In this document: positions 28,150 through 35,417 of the stretch, in pieces
How the letters are laid out: each line of letters starts with the position of its first letter
Numbering within the stretch: the first letter of the stretch is position 1
NCBI RefSeq assembly: GCF_021044425.1
Contig: NZ_JAJNEC010000007.1
Span: 372,001 to 436,000 of the forward strand
Direction of reading: 5' to 3'
Origin: Niabella pedocola
Lineage (GTDB): Bacteria; Bacteroidota; Bacteroidia; Chitinophagales; Chitinophagaceae
DNA: 64,000 bases
Notes under the pieces: model-generated
The model's database searches: none
Told to the model about the DNA's origin: nothing
Seen by the model: the letters and a program-made list of their open reading frames with translations, nothing else
Translations under genes and position numbers: made by a program

Positions 28150-28700
28150 ATATATTAGTATTGAACGGGTCTTTGGATGAACGGGAAGGTTCTACTCCAA
28201 CAAAACTTTCTGCATATCTGAAACAACATCTCGAAGCCCAGGGCGCTACCGTTTCCGTTTTTAACATGGTGGCCTCCGGTATTCCTTTATTTGACTATAC
28301 CCTGCAGAAGGTTCCCAACGGTGTTCAGGTAATGCTCAACCTGTTCCGGAATGCCGATGCCCATATTTGGCTTACCCCGCTTTATCATGGCAGCATGACC
28401 GGCGTAATGAAGAACTGTCTCGACTGGCTGGAACTGAGCTCAAAGGAAGAACGGCCTTACCTGATCGACAAACTCATCGGGCTGATCTGCTGGGCGGATG
28501 GGGGGCAGGCAATGCAAGGCATCAATGCGATGGACGCCGTAGCCAAATCATTAAGAGCCTGGCCCGTTCCGTTCAGCGTGCCCATCGTACGCAATGCATT
28601 ATTTATGGCCCCCGATTATCAGGAAATTACCCAGGAATATAAGAACAAGATCAACCTGCTGACCAGTATCATCACTTCCAAGCGGGTGGTAACGATCTGA
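28146..28700 (+). CDS. NADPH-dependent FMN reductase-like flavoprotein
   Basis: This 184-residue flavodoxin-fold protein starts ILVLNGSLDEREGSTPTKL, a phosphate-binding loop for FMN, and has TPLYHGSMTGVMKNCLDW, the typical motif of NADPH-dependent FMN reductases, plus a WADGGQAMQGI segment. Its ATG overlaps the DUF2480 stop, so the two are cotranscribed. In the Fe-S setting it could supply electrons, but that is inference. Confidence 0.83.
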   Translation: MNILVLNGSLDEREGSTPTKLSAYLKQHLEAQGATVSVFNMVASGIPLFDYTLQKVPNGVQVMLNLFRNADAHIWLTPLYHGSMTGVMKNCLDWLELSSKEERPYLIDKLIGLICWADGGQAMQGINAMDAVAKSLRAWPVPFSVPIVRNALFMAPDYQEITQEYKNKINLLTSIITSKRVVTI

Positions 28701-28707
28701 TGGCGCT

Positions 28708-28813
28708 GCGTTCAGCGTCTAGCATTCAGCATTCAGCGTTTAGCATTCAGCATTCAGAAGCCCCTTGTTACTCCGGTTGCTCTCGGCTGAGAACTGATCG
28801 CTGATAGCTAATA
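28708..28813. repeat. Paired inverted heptamer arrays
   Basis: Left arm 28708-28756: seven GCATTCA-type units on the plus strand. Right arm 28786-28813: four units whose minus strand reads TATTAGC, TATCAGC, GATCAGT and TCTCAGC. The core is 29 bases. CAG lies on the inward-pointing strand of both arms. The right arm overlaps the end of the alkA-like gene, whose TAG stop falls in the TATTAGC unit. Confidence 0.8.
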
Positions 28814-29440
28814 ACTGCGCTTCCCGGCCGATAAATAATGATGCCACAGGATCATCGTTGCAACAGTACGGTGCGGCGCCCAGGCTGCTGCAACCTCAAG
28901 CAATGTTTCCCTGGAGGTATCCCTATCCAAGGCCTTTAATCGCTTTAATGCATTTACGGCGGCCAGGTCTCCCACCGGAAAAATATCCGCACGTTGCAAT
29001 ACAAACATCAGGTATACGTCAACCGTCCAGTTACCAATTCCCTTTAACGCCGTCAGCTTTTCACGCACTACCGCATCCGGCAACTGGGGCATGGCGGCCA
29101 AATCGATAGCCCCGCTGACAATGGCCGCCGCCAGTCCCCGGATATATCCCGCCTTTTGCCGGCTTACATAACAGGCGCGCAACGCTTCATCGCTCAGTTT
29201 TAAAATAGCTTCGGGATGGATATGCCCGGTATATTCCTGTAATTTCTTTAACGCAGCCAACGCCGAAGCCAGCGAAACCTGTTGCTCGAGGATGATATGT
29301 ACCAGGGATTCAAAATTGTTGGAGCGCGTCCACATCGGCGGATGCCCGTATGTTGCCAGAACACCCGCCAGGTGTGCATCCTTTTTAGCAAGCTGGTTGC
29401 AGATACGTTTAAATGTTTTTTCAGAAAAAGAACGGATCAT
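28808..29440 (-). CDS. DNA-3-methyladenine glycosylase II (AlkA-like)
   Basis: This 210-residue HhH-GPD glycosylase has IILEQQVSLASALAAL, the hairpin LTALKGIGNWTVDVYLMFVL (about 129-148) and the catalytic Asp in FPVGD at residue 158. It removes alkylated bases in base excision repair. It is followed on the same strand by an Ogt alkyltransferase whose gene ends 13 bases upstream, so the two make an alkylation-repair pair. The last residues and the stop codon come from the edge of a heptamer array. Confidence 0.9.
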   Translation of the reverse strand: MIRSFSEKTFKRICNQLAKKDAHLAGVLATYGHPPMWTRSNNFESLVHIILEQQVSLASALAALKKLQEYTGHIHPEAILKLSDEALRACYVSRQKAGYIRGLAAAIVSGAIDLAAMPQLPDAVVREKLTALKGIGNWTVDVYLMFVLQRADIFPVGDLAAVNALKRLKALDRDTSRETLLEVAAAWAPHRTVATMILWHHYLSAGKRSY

Positions 29441-29452
29441 CTATTTGAAAGA

Positions 29453-29953
29453 TTACCACAGATCCAGCTGTGGTTTTGGGTTTTCAAGATTCAATAAATA
29501 AATTTTACGCTGCAGGCCGCCGCCAAAGCCAATCATCTTTCCATCAGCACCAATTACACGGTGACAGGGAACAATGATGGGTATGGGATTTTTGTTCAAT
29601 GCCCCCCCTACTGCCCGTACGGTTTTGATATCGCCCACCCTTTTGGCCATTTCGCCATAGCTGATCGTTTTCCCAAAGGGGATACCTGCAAGCAGCTCCC
29701 AAACTTTTTTCTGAAAATCGCTGCCCGTCAGCATTACCGGCAGTGTAAACGCTTTTAGCTTTCCCTCAAAATAATCATTGAGCTGACGTTCAGCCTCCAG
29801 CGGTAACGGGTTGGCCATGTCCTTAAAAAAATGGGCATCCCGTACATATTTCTCATCGGTTCGCCACTGCACGCCAACCAGATGTGTGGCGGTGGCTATC
29901 AGGCGCAATGGCCCCGTGGGTGATGCCATCTCTTTGTAAAAATAAGGTTCCAT
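29453..29953 (-). CDS. Methylated-DNA-protein-cysteine methyltransferase (Ogt)
   Basis: This 166-residue protein has the active-site motif IVPCHRVI with Cys 130, preceded by TVRAVGGALNKNPIP, and PFGKTISYGEMAKRVG, the standard MGMT/Ogt C-terminal domain. It transfers O6-alkyl groups from guanine to its own cysteine. It is transcribed just before the AlkA-like gene. Confidence 0.93.
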   Translation of the reverse strand: MEPYFYKEMASPTGPLRLIATATHLVGVQWRTDEKYVRDAHFFKDMANPLPLEAERQLNDYFEGKLKAFTLPVMLTGSDFQKKVWELLAGIPFGKTISYGEMAKRVGDIKTVRAVGGALNKNPIPIIVPCHRVIGADGKMIGFGGGLQRKIYLLNLENPKPQLDLW

Positions 29954-30091
29954 CTTTGCCAGGGATTAACAGTCCAGCCATCTAAAATACACCATTCTCC
30001 TTTAGCAGCCACCATAAGCCGCGCTGTATTTTCTAATAGGGGAATATCCGTTATTCATTAAATTTACAGCGGCCAAACTTCTTGTAAAAAA

Positions 30092-30802
30092 ATGGACCGG
30101 AACGACATCAGGCGTATTACCCGCATTACCGCAATCCTCACCCAGTTACAAACCAAACGTATTGTAACAGCACCGGAACTGGCCCGGAAATTTGAAGTAA
30201 GTACCCGCACCATCTATCGCGACATAAAAACGCTGGAACAGGCCGGCGTTCCTGTGCTCGTGGAAGAAGGAAGGGGCTATGCCCTTATGGAAGGATTCAG
30301 GATTCCACCGGTGATGTTTACAGAGCCGGAAGCCAATGCGCTCATCACGGCGGGCGAACTGGTAAAAAACAACAGTGACCGTTCTTTTATAAAAGCCTAC
30401 AACGATGCCGTTGAAAAAATAAAGGCTGTGCTCCGGCACCCTGCAAAAGAAAAGGCACACTTGCTTTCAGAACGGGTTCACTTCCGGCAATACAGCACAA
30501 ACGCTCATTCGGGCGATCATCTTTCAGCACTGCAGCTGGCCCTGACCAATTACCAGCTTATCCGGATCGATTATACATCCGAAAACAAACAGGACTCGAG
30601 TAGGGATATTGAACCATTTGCCCTGTATCATACCCGGGAGCACTGGGTACTGGTAGCATACTGCCGCTTACGAAAAGAATTCCGGGCATTCCGGCTGGAC
30701 CGTATCCGCCGGCTGACTTCGCTTCCTTCATATTTTGAACCACACCCCATCACCTTTGCAGACTATGCAGCACTGTGCCGAAAAAAAGCGGAACACCCCT
30801 GA
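30092..30802 (+). CDS. YafY-type HTH/WYL transcriptional regulator
   Basis: This 236-residue protein has an N-terminal HTH_11 domain (RITAILTQLQTKRIVTAPELARKFEVSTRTIYRDIKTLEQAG) and a C-terminal WYL-like domain (LIRIDYTSENKQDSSRDIEPFALYHTREHWVLVAYCRLRKEFRAFRLDRI). Such regulators often control neighbouring small genes; here an effector-binding protein and a DUF1801 protein follow. Ligand unknown. Confidence 0.88.
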   Translation: MDRNDIRRITRITAILTQLQTKRIVTAPELARKFEVSTRTIYRDIKTLEQAGVPVLVEEGRGYALMEGFRIPPVMFTEPEANALITAGELVKNNSDRSFIKAYNDAVEKIKAVLRHPAKEKAHLLSERVHFRQYSTNAHSGDHLSALQLALTNYQLIRIDYTSENKQDSSRDIEPFALYHTREHWVLVAYCRLRKEFRAFRLDRIRRLTSLPSYFEPHPITFADYAALCRKKAEHP

Positions 30803-30853
30803 CACAGGGTTGTCACAACGGCTTTTTAGCTTCGCTTACTAAAACAATATTTT

Positions 30854-31318
30854 ATGACAACGGAACACATAACATCGTTTAAAGTAATCGGCATCAGTGT
30901 ACGAACCACTAACGAAAACAACCAGGCGGCAACCGATATTCCTGCACTCTGGAACCGGTTTTTAACAGCAGGTATCGCACAGCAGATCCCCAACAAGACC
31001 GGAGATGAAATTTATACTATTTACACGGCCTATGAAAAGGATCATACACGGCCCTATACAACGGTACTGGGTTGCCGGGTATCGTCTTTTGACCAGATTC
31101 CCGAAGGGATGGAAGCCGTGGAAATTGCAGAAGGAAATTATGCCCGTTTTACAACAACCGGCAAAATAAACGAAGGATCCGTGTTTAACGAATGGCTGAA
31201 GATCTGGAAGACGCCGCTGCCCCGGAAATACACTACAGACTTTGAGCTATACGGAGTAAAGGCGCAGGATCCGGAGAACGCAGAAGTTCCTATTTTTATA
31301 GCACTGGAAAATAAATGA
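30854..31318 (+). CDS. GyrI-like/AraC effector-binding domain protein
   Basis: This 154-residue stand-alone effector-binding domain (SFKVIGISVRTTNENNQAATDIPALWNRF, then YTAYEKDHTRPYTTVLGCRVSS and ARFTTTGKI) matches the SOUL/GyrI-like superfamily seen at the C-terminus of AraC regulators, but with no DNA-binding part. It follows the WYL regulator by 51 bases and overlaps the DUF1801 gene by 4. Role unknown. Confidence 0.8.
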   Translation: MTTEHITSFKVIGISVRTTNENNQAATDIPALWNRFLTAGIAQQIPNKTGDEIYTIYTAYEKDHTRPYTTVLGCRVSSFDQIPEGMEAVEIAEGNYARFTTTGKINEGSVFNEWLKIWKTPLPRKYTTDFELYGVKAQDPENAEVPIFIALENK

Positions 31319-31680
31319 ACGCACTCGATGATTTTTACGCCAGGCAGGAAGAACCGTTAAAAAGCTGCCTGCTCGCTTTAAAAACGATGATCCTTTCGCA
31401 GGATGTCCATGTTGCCGCAGCCTGGAAATATGGGATGCCCTTTTTTTGTTACAAAGGAAAAATGTGCTGTTACCTTTGGATCGATAAAAAACTGGGGCAT
31501 CCCTACCTGGGCATTGTAGAGGGAAAGCACCTTCATCATCCGTTGTTGAAACAGGAGCAGCGGGCAAGGATGAAAACCATTAGCTTCAACCCCAACAAGG
31601 ACCTCCCGGCAGCCATCATTACAAAGATCCTGCAGGATATGCTCCGGCTGTACCGCGATGGAATCGTAAAAATAAAATAG
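31315..31680 (+). CDS. DUF1801 domain protein
   Basis: This 121-residue protein fits DUF1801 (YdhG-like): YARQEEPLKSCLLALKTMIL, AAAWKYGMPFFCYKGKMCCYLWIDKK and YLGIVEGKHLHHPLL. The family is small and cytoplasmic, with unknown function. Its ATG overlaps the stop of the effector-binding gene, so the two are cotranscribed. Confidence 0.8.
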   Translation: MNALDDFYARQEEPLKSCLLALKTMILSQDVHVAAAWKYGMPFFCYKGKMCCYLWIDKKLGHPYLGIVEGKHLHHPLLKQEQRARMKTISFNPNKDLPAAIITKILQDMLRLYRDGIVKIK

Positions 31681-31845
31681 CCGGGCAATATTCATTATTA
31701 TTGAGCGCCCCCGCCTTCCTGTGTCCGCTGCGCCCTCTCAACAATAGAGAACGAACGAGAATAGGCTATTGAACCAGGGATTTTTCCACCGGATTTTGTT
31801 ACTTTGTTCCGCCTGCGATGCATACAGGCCGATACAATACCCGCC

Positions 31846-32307
31846 ATGCAGCAGCTCCGGCTTATAAAACTCCGGTCAACAGACGCACTTCCCTTCGGTT
31901 TATTATTGCTGGCGGATGAAACGATCGCGGCCATAGAAAAATACATTTATGCGTCAGCAGTATACGTATTGATGCAATCGGGTGAAACCATTGGCGTTGC
32001 CGCCCTGTATCCCTTATCAGCCGATGAGCTGGAAATAAAAAATATAGCAGTGGCTGCATCGCATCAAAACAAGGGTTTCGGTTCCTTCCTGATCCGGCAG
32101 CTCATTGAGCTGGCACGCACACAACAATATAAAATGCTCGTTGTTGGAACGGCAGATACAGGACTACAGCAGATCCGGTTTTATGAGCGCAACGGTTTCA
32201 AAAAGTACGCACTTAGAAAAAACTTTTTTATCGAGCATTACCCACAACCCATTTTTGAAAATGGCGTGCAGCTAAAAGATATGGTCCTTCTCCGGCAGCC
32301 ATTGTAA
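31846..32307 (+). CDS. GNAT N-acetyltransferase
   Basis: This 153-residue protein from ATG 31846 has the GNAT core: LEIKNIAVAASHQNKGFGSFLIRQLIELAR, with the acetyl-CoA loop QNKGFGSFL, then VGTADTGLQQIRFYERNGFKKY. The substrate cannot be predicted. A second GNAT gene follows 23 bases downstream. Confidence 0.87.
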   Translation: MQQLRLIKLRSTDALPFGLLLLADETIAAIEKYIYASAVYVLMQSGETIGVAALYPLSADELEIKNIAVAASHQNKGFGSFLIRQLIELARTQQYKMLVVGTADTGLQQIRFYERNGFKKYALRKNFFIEHYPQPIFENGVQLKDMVLLRQPL

Positions 32308-32330
32308 CCCCTGTAAAAACCGCAACAACA

Positions 32331-32774
32331 ATGACAACATGCATTATCCGCGATTATGAACAAAAAGACCTGGCGGCTGTAACCGGGCTCACCTGCGAGC
32401 TCGGTTATCCCACCACCACAGCAGCAATGCAACTCCGGATGAACGCCATCTCCGGCAATGCGCATTACCGGACCCTTGTAGCCGTAATCGATAACCAGGT
32501 GGTAGGATATGCAGGACTGGCCACGGGATGGTACTGGGAGAAAAACGGAACCTTTCTCCGGATCCAGGCGCTGGTGGTACATAAAGATCACCGGAAGGCA
32601 CGAGTAGGTAAACAATTGCTGGATGCGGCAGCAGCACATGCCCGTACCATCGGAGCCGGTGCGCTCCTGTTAAATTCCGGTAACCGGCCCGAAAGAGAAG
32701 CGGCCCATCAGTTTTATCCAAAGATGGGATTTGAGGCCGTTTCCACCGGGTACGTAAAAAAAATCACCCCGTAA
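32331..32774 (+). CDS. GNAT N-acetyltransferase
   Basis: This 147-residue protein has the GNAT acetyl-CoA motif LVVHKDHRKARVGKQLLDAAAAHAR and the C-terminal NRPEREAAHQFYPKMGFEAVS segment common in the YkkB/GNAT group. Substrate unknown. It sits downstream of another GNAT gene and upstream of the copper-type operon. Confidence 0.87.
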   Translation: MTTCIIRDYEQKDLAAVTGLTCELGYPTTTAAMQLRMNAISGNAHYRTLVAVIDNQVVGYAGLATGWYWEKNGTFLRIQALVVHKDHRKARVGKQLLDAAAAHARTIGAGALLLNSGNRPEREAAHQFYPKMGFEAVSTGYVKKITP

Positions 32775-32897
32775 CAGTTTTATAATAAGGAAAGTTATGC
32801 AACCCGCTCTTACAGAATTTCAGGGTTTTCTTACATCATTTACAGAAACGATAAGTAAATGAATATCAATTGTTATCAAACTGTTAGAATCTAAATC

Positions 32898-32934
32898 ACA
32901 TGCTATTTTTTTTGTTCAGAAAACAATAGCATGT
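32898..32934. promoter_or_regulatory. Inverted-repeat operator over the copper-type promoter
   Basis: ACATGCTATT at 32898-32907 and its exact reverse complement AATAGCATGT at 32925-32934, separated by 17 bases. The TTTG -33 box lies in the spacer, and the last T of the right arm is the first base of the -7 box. A protein bound across the arms would cover the promoter. Which regulator binds is unknown; no obvious metal regulator gene sits nearby. Confidence 0.7.
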
Positions 32935-32941
32935 AATTTTG
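32911..32941 (+). promoter_or_regulatory. Promoter of the copper-type operon
   Basis: TTTG at 32911-32914, 19-base spacer, TAATTTTG at 32934-32941: a full match to the Bacteroidota TTTG-N19/21-TANNTTTG consensus. The ATG at 32955 lies 14 bases downstream, which argues against the GTG at 32946 as start. Confidence 0.7.
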
Positions 32942-32954
32942 CATAGTGTTACAA

Positions 32955-33335
32955 ATGCGTTTCATAGTACTGATATTATTTCTGGCCGCCTTTTTTATGG
33001 GGCCGGCGCTCACAGCAAGTGCCTGTGAAATGCATCAAAAAACCGAAAAAAATACAAAAGCCGTTCACCCAACTTCGCATACCGTAAAAGCGGTGACACA
33101 CCAGGCCGATTGTTGCAGCCAGTCGCCCGCAGCCCATCAGCAAAAAGGGCATTGTACGCACGATAACTGTACGGACAACAGTTGTCATCCTGTTTCCATT
33201 TACAGCCTGCATACGGTGAACCTTCTTGAGATCAGTTCTCTTCCGGCAGCCGTAGCCGATCATCGTATCGGGCGCAATCCGTTGCACCTGCCTTCTTATG
33301 CCTACACGATCTGGCAACCACCCCGATTGGGTTAA
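32955..33335 (+). CDS. Cys/His-rich exported small protein, first gene of the copper-type operon
   Basis: A 126-residue protein with a signal peptide (LILFLAAFFMGPALTASA) followed by a region dense in metal-type residues: Cys 24, 53, 54, 67, 72 and 77 with many His (CEMHQ, ADCCSQ, GHCTHDNC, SCHP). This suggests periplasmic metal binding, most likely copper given the neighbours. I know no named family for it. ATG 32955 is preferred to GTG 32946. Confidence 0.65.
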   Translation: MRFIVLILFLAAFFMGPALTASACEMHQKTEKNTKAVHPTSHTVKAVTHQADCCSQSPAAHQQKGHCTHDNCTDNSCHPVSIYSLHTVNLLEISSLPAAVADHRIGRNPLHLPSYAYTIWQPPRLG

Positions 33336-33392
33336 TCAGTACTAGAGGGCTCTTTGTGCCCATTCCCTAACGCTCAGGCGTTCACTTATGCT

Positions 33393-33413
33393 GTATGCGA
33401 TCCTTTCGCATAC
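33393..33413. other. Intercistronic stem-loop
   Basis: GTATGCGA at 33393-33400 and TCGCATAC at 33406-33413 form an 8-bp stem with a 5-base loop, 27 bases before the DUF3347 start. No T-run follows, so it is more likely an RNA stability or translation element than a terminator. Confidence 0.5.
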
Positions 33414-33440
33414 GATTTATCACTGATTAATCATACAATC

Positions 33441-34298
33441 ATGCAATCAACAAAAAATATATTCCTAGCCCTCCTGATGGGGCTCGCTACCACTTTTTCT
33501 TATGCACACGGACAAATAAAGCATTCGAAAACCGTCACCGTATCTATCCGGGGAAATGCGTCTGCCTGCAAAACGCTGATCGAAGAAGCCGGTTCACAAA
33601 AAAAACAGGCACAATTAACCTGGGATGCAGCTACGCAAAAAGCCACGCTCGTCTATAACAGTCATGCCACCACAAAAGATGCGGTGCTGAAACGCGTGGC
33701 TCTTGCCGGGTTCGATAATGAAAGCTACTATGCACCGCTTGAAATCTACCGGTCGCTTCCGGAGGCCTGTAAGTATAAGGGCGATCCGGAAACCCTGCCC
33801 CAGCAGGCACATACCGGTCCTACCCCTATGCAGGGCAGAACTCCAACCGGATCCATACCAGAGGTGGCCACGGCATCGGCACTGGAACCATTGTATAAAG
33901 TTTACTTTGCCATCAATAATGCCCTGGTGCAGTCGGATGACAAAGCTGCTGCTCAAAAGGCCACGCAATTGAACGCTGCCGTTAAAGCCGTAAAAATGGA
34001 TGTATTAAGCAAAAACGAGCACCAGGTATGGATGACGGTGATGGGCGATCTTCAAAAACAGGCGGCCGCACTGCAATCAGCCGGTGGAATCGAAAAACAA
34101 CGGGCTGCTTTTGGACCGCTTTCAGAAACTATTTATAAACTGATAAAAGCATCCTCCCTACCATATAAAGTCTATTATAATCACTGTCCGATGTACAAGG
34201 GTGGTGCCAACTGGCTCAGCAGCGAACAGGGGATCAAAAATCCCTATTACGGCTCTAAAATGCTGACCTGCGGTTCTACAAAGGAAACGCTTCAATAA
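33441..34298 (+). CDS. DUF3347 protein with N-terminal HMA-like domain
   Basis: This 285-residue exported protein has a signal peptide (LALLMGLATTFSYAHG) and an HMA-like fold (VTVSIRGNASACKTLIEEAG), which keeps one of the usual two metal cysteines (Cys 43). A DUF3347 domain from about residue 150 ends in the family motif VYYNHCPMYKGGANWLSS, NPYYGSKMLTCGS. DUF3347 domains are found with copper/cation efflux proteins in Bacteroidota. I use ATG 33441, since upstream sequence would precede the signal peptide. Likely periplasmic copper binding. Confidence 0.82.
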   Translation: MQSTKNIFLALLMGLATTFSYAHGQIKHSKTVTVSIRGNASACKTLIEEAGSQKKQAQLTWDAATQKATLVYNSHATTKDAVLKRVALAGFDNESYYAPLEIYRSLPEACKYKGDPETLPQQAHTGPTPMQGRTPTGSIPEVATASALEPLYKVYFAINNALVQSDDKAAAQKATQLNAAVKAVKMDVLSKNEHQVWMTVMGDLQKQAAALQSAGGIEKQRAAFGPLSETIYKLIKASSLPYKVYYNHCPMYKGGANWLSSEQGIKNPYYGSKMLTCGSTKETLQ

Positions 34299-34326
34299 CC
34301 AGATTCCTCATTTTAAAACAGCACTC

Positions 34327-34905
34327 ATGAAACAGTTATTTTTATGGGGAGGAATGGCTATTGCGATAGCAGCCTGCAATACTACGGAAACCGAGAAGCA
34401 GCCAATGGCCACCGGTACGGTTACCGGATCGCAGACATCCACCCGGGAGGCAAACACTACAGCACGATCCTTTTCTTCAGCAGAAATCCTGCACGCCTAC
34501 TTTGTATTAGGAACGGCGCTTTTTGAAGAACAGTCCACAGGGATTACAAATGCCGCCGGCGCTCTTGGAAACCAGCTGCAAACACAACTGGTAACAGGGC
34601 TTCCGGCAGCACAGCAAAAAGAGGTACAGGAAATCGTCGAAGCCTCCATTGAAAATGCAGCGCATATTGCAGCCAGCAAGGATAAGCCGGATCACCAGCG
34701 GGAGCATTTTCAGTTGTTAAGTGAAGACCTGTACGATCTGGTAAAAATAACAGGCGCAAAAGCCGCCATTTATAAATTTGCCTGTGCTTCGCTGAACAAT
34801 GGAAAAGGAGGGTTCTGGCTCAGCAACCAGCCAACCGTAAAAAATCCCTATACCGGATCGGCCCGCAACAATTGTGGTACCATCACCGAAATATTGAAGC
34901 CATGA
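34327..34905 (+). CDS. DUF3347 lipoprotein
   Basis: This 192-residue lipoprotein has its lipobox at AAC (Cys 17) and a DUF3347 domain (SSAEILHAYFVLGTALFEE to GKGGFWLSNQPTVKNPYTGSARNNCGTI). It is the second DUF3347 copy in the operon but lacks the HMA part, and NHCPMYK is replaced by ASLNNGK, so one Cys/His pair is gone. Its stop overlaps the next ATG. Confidence 0.82.
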   Translation: MKQLFLWGGMAIAIAACNTTETEKQPMATGTVTGSQTSTREANTTARSFSSAEILHAYFVLGTALFEEQSTGITNAAGALGNQLQTQLVTGLPAAQQKEVQEIVEASIENAAHIAASKDKPDHQREHFQLLSEDLYDLVKITGAKAAIYKFACASLNNGKGGFWLSNQPTVKNPYTGSARNNCGTITEILKP

Positions 34906-35354
34906 AACCGTTTCACGCCGGAACCGGGATCGTATTGCTGCTCCTGGCAGGGCTGCAACTCGTTCCCCGGGCACCCCGGAACCGGGCCACAACCACAGCC
35001 GGCAGTTTTGCAGACCGTTTTGCACCTCCGCAGCAGGTACAGCGGGCATTAATAGCTGCCTGCCTCGATTGCCACAGTAACAATACCCGTTATCCCTGGT
35101 ATACGGTATTGCAACCGGCAAATGCATGGATGAACCGGCATATCCAAAAAGGAAAGAAAAAACTGAACTTTGATGAAGTGGCCGGTTATGGAATACGTAA
35201 ACAACGTATGCAATTCAGCGGAATCATCAACGCGCTGAATGAAGGGTCCATGCCACTGAGATCTTATACCCTGGTACACGGGCGTCTTGCTGCAGAAGAC
35301 AAGGAAATGCTGATCCGTTATTTTACAGGGCTGAAAGACCGCTCCGGGAAATAG
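34902..35354 (+). CDS. Haem-binding domain protein with CxxCH motif
   Basis: This 150-residue exported protein has a hydrophobic N-terminal segment (GIVLLLLAGLQLVP) and a CLDCH motif at residues 54-58 (AACLDCHSNNTRYPWY), the pattern of the Haem_bd (DUF1924-like) cytochrome family in Bacteroidota. RYPWYTVLQP and the later NFDEV segment are also typical. It overlaps the DUF3347 gene by 4 bases and precedes the multicopper oxidase, hinting at a redox role in copper detoxification. Confidence 0.82.
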   Translation: MKPFHAGTGIVLLLLAGLQLVPRAPRNRATTTAGSFADRFAPPQQVQRALIAACLDCHSNNTRYPWYTVLQPANAWMNRHIQKGKKKLNFDEVAGYGIRKQRMQFSGIINALNEGSMPLRSYTLVHGRLAAEDKEMLIRYFTGLKDRSGK

Positions 35355-35417
35355 AACCGCCTTCGGGCAATATACTACAGACAAACAGGTAGCTCTACCT
35401 GATAAAGCAGAACAGAA

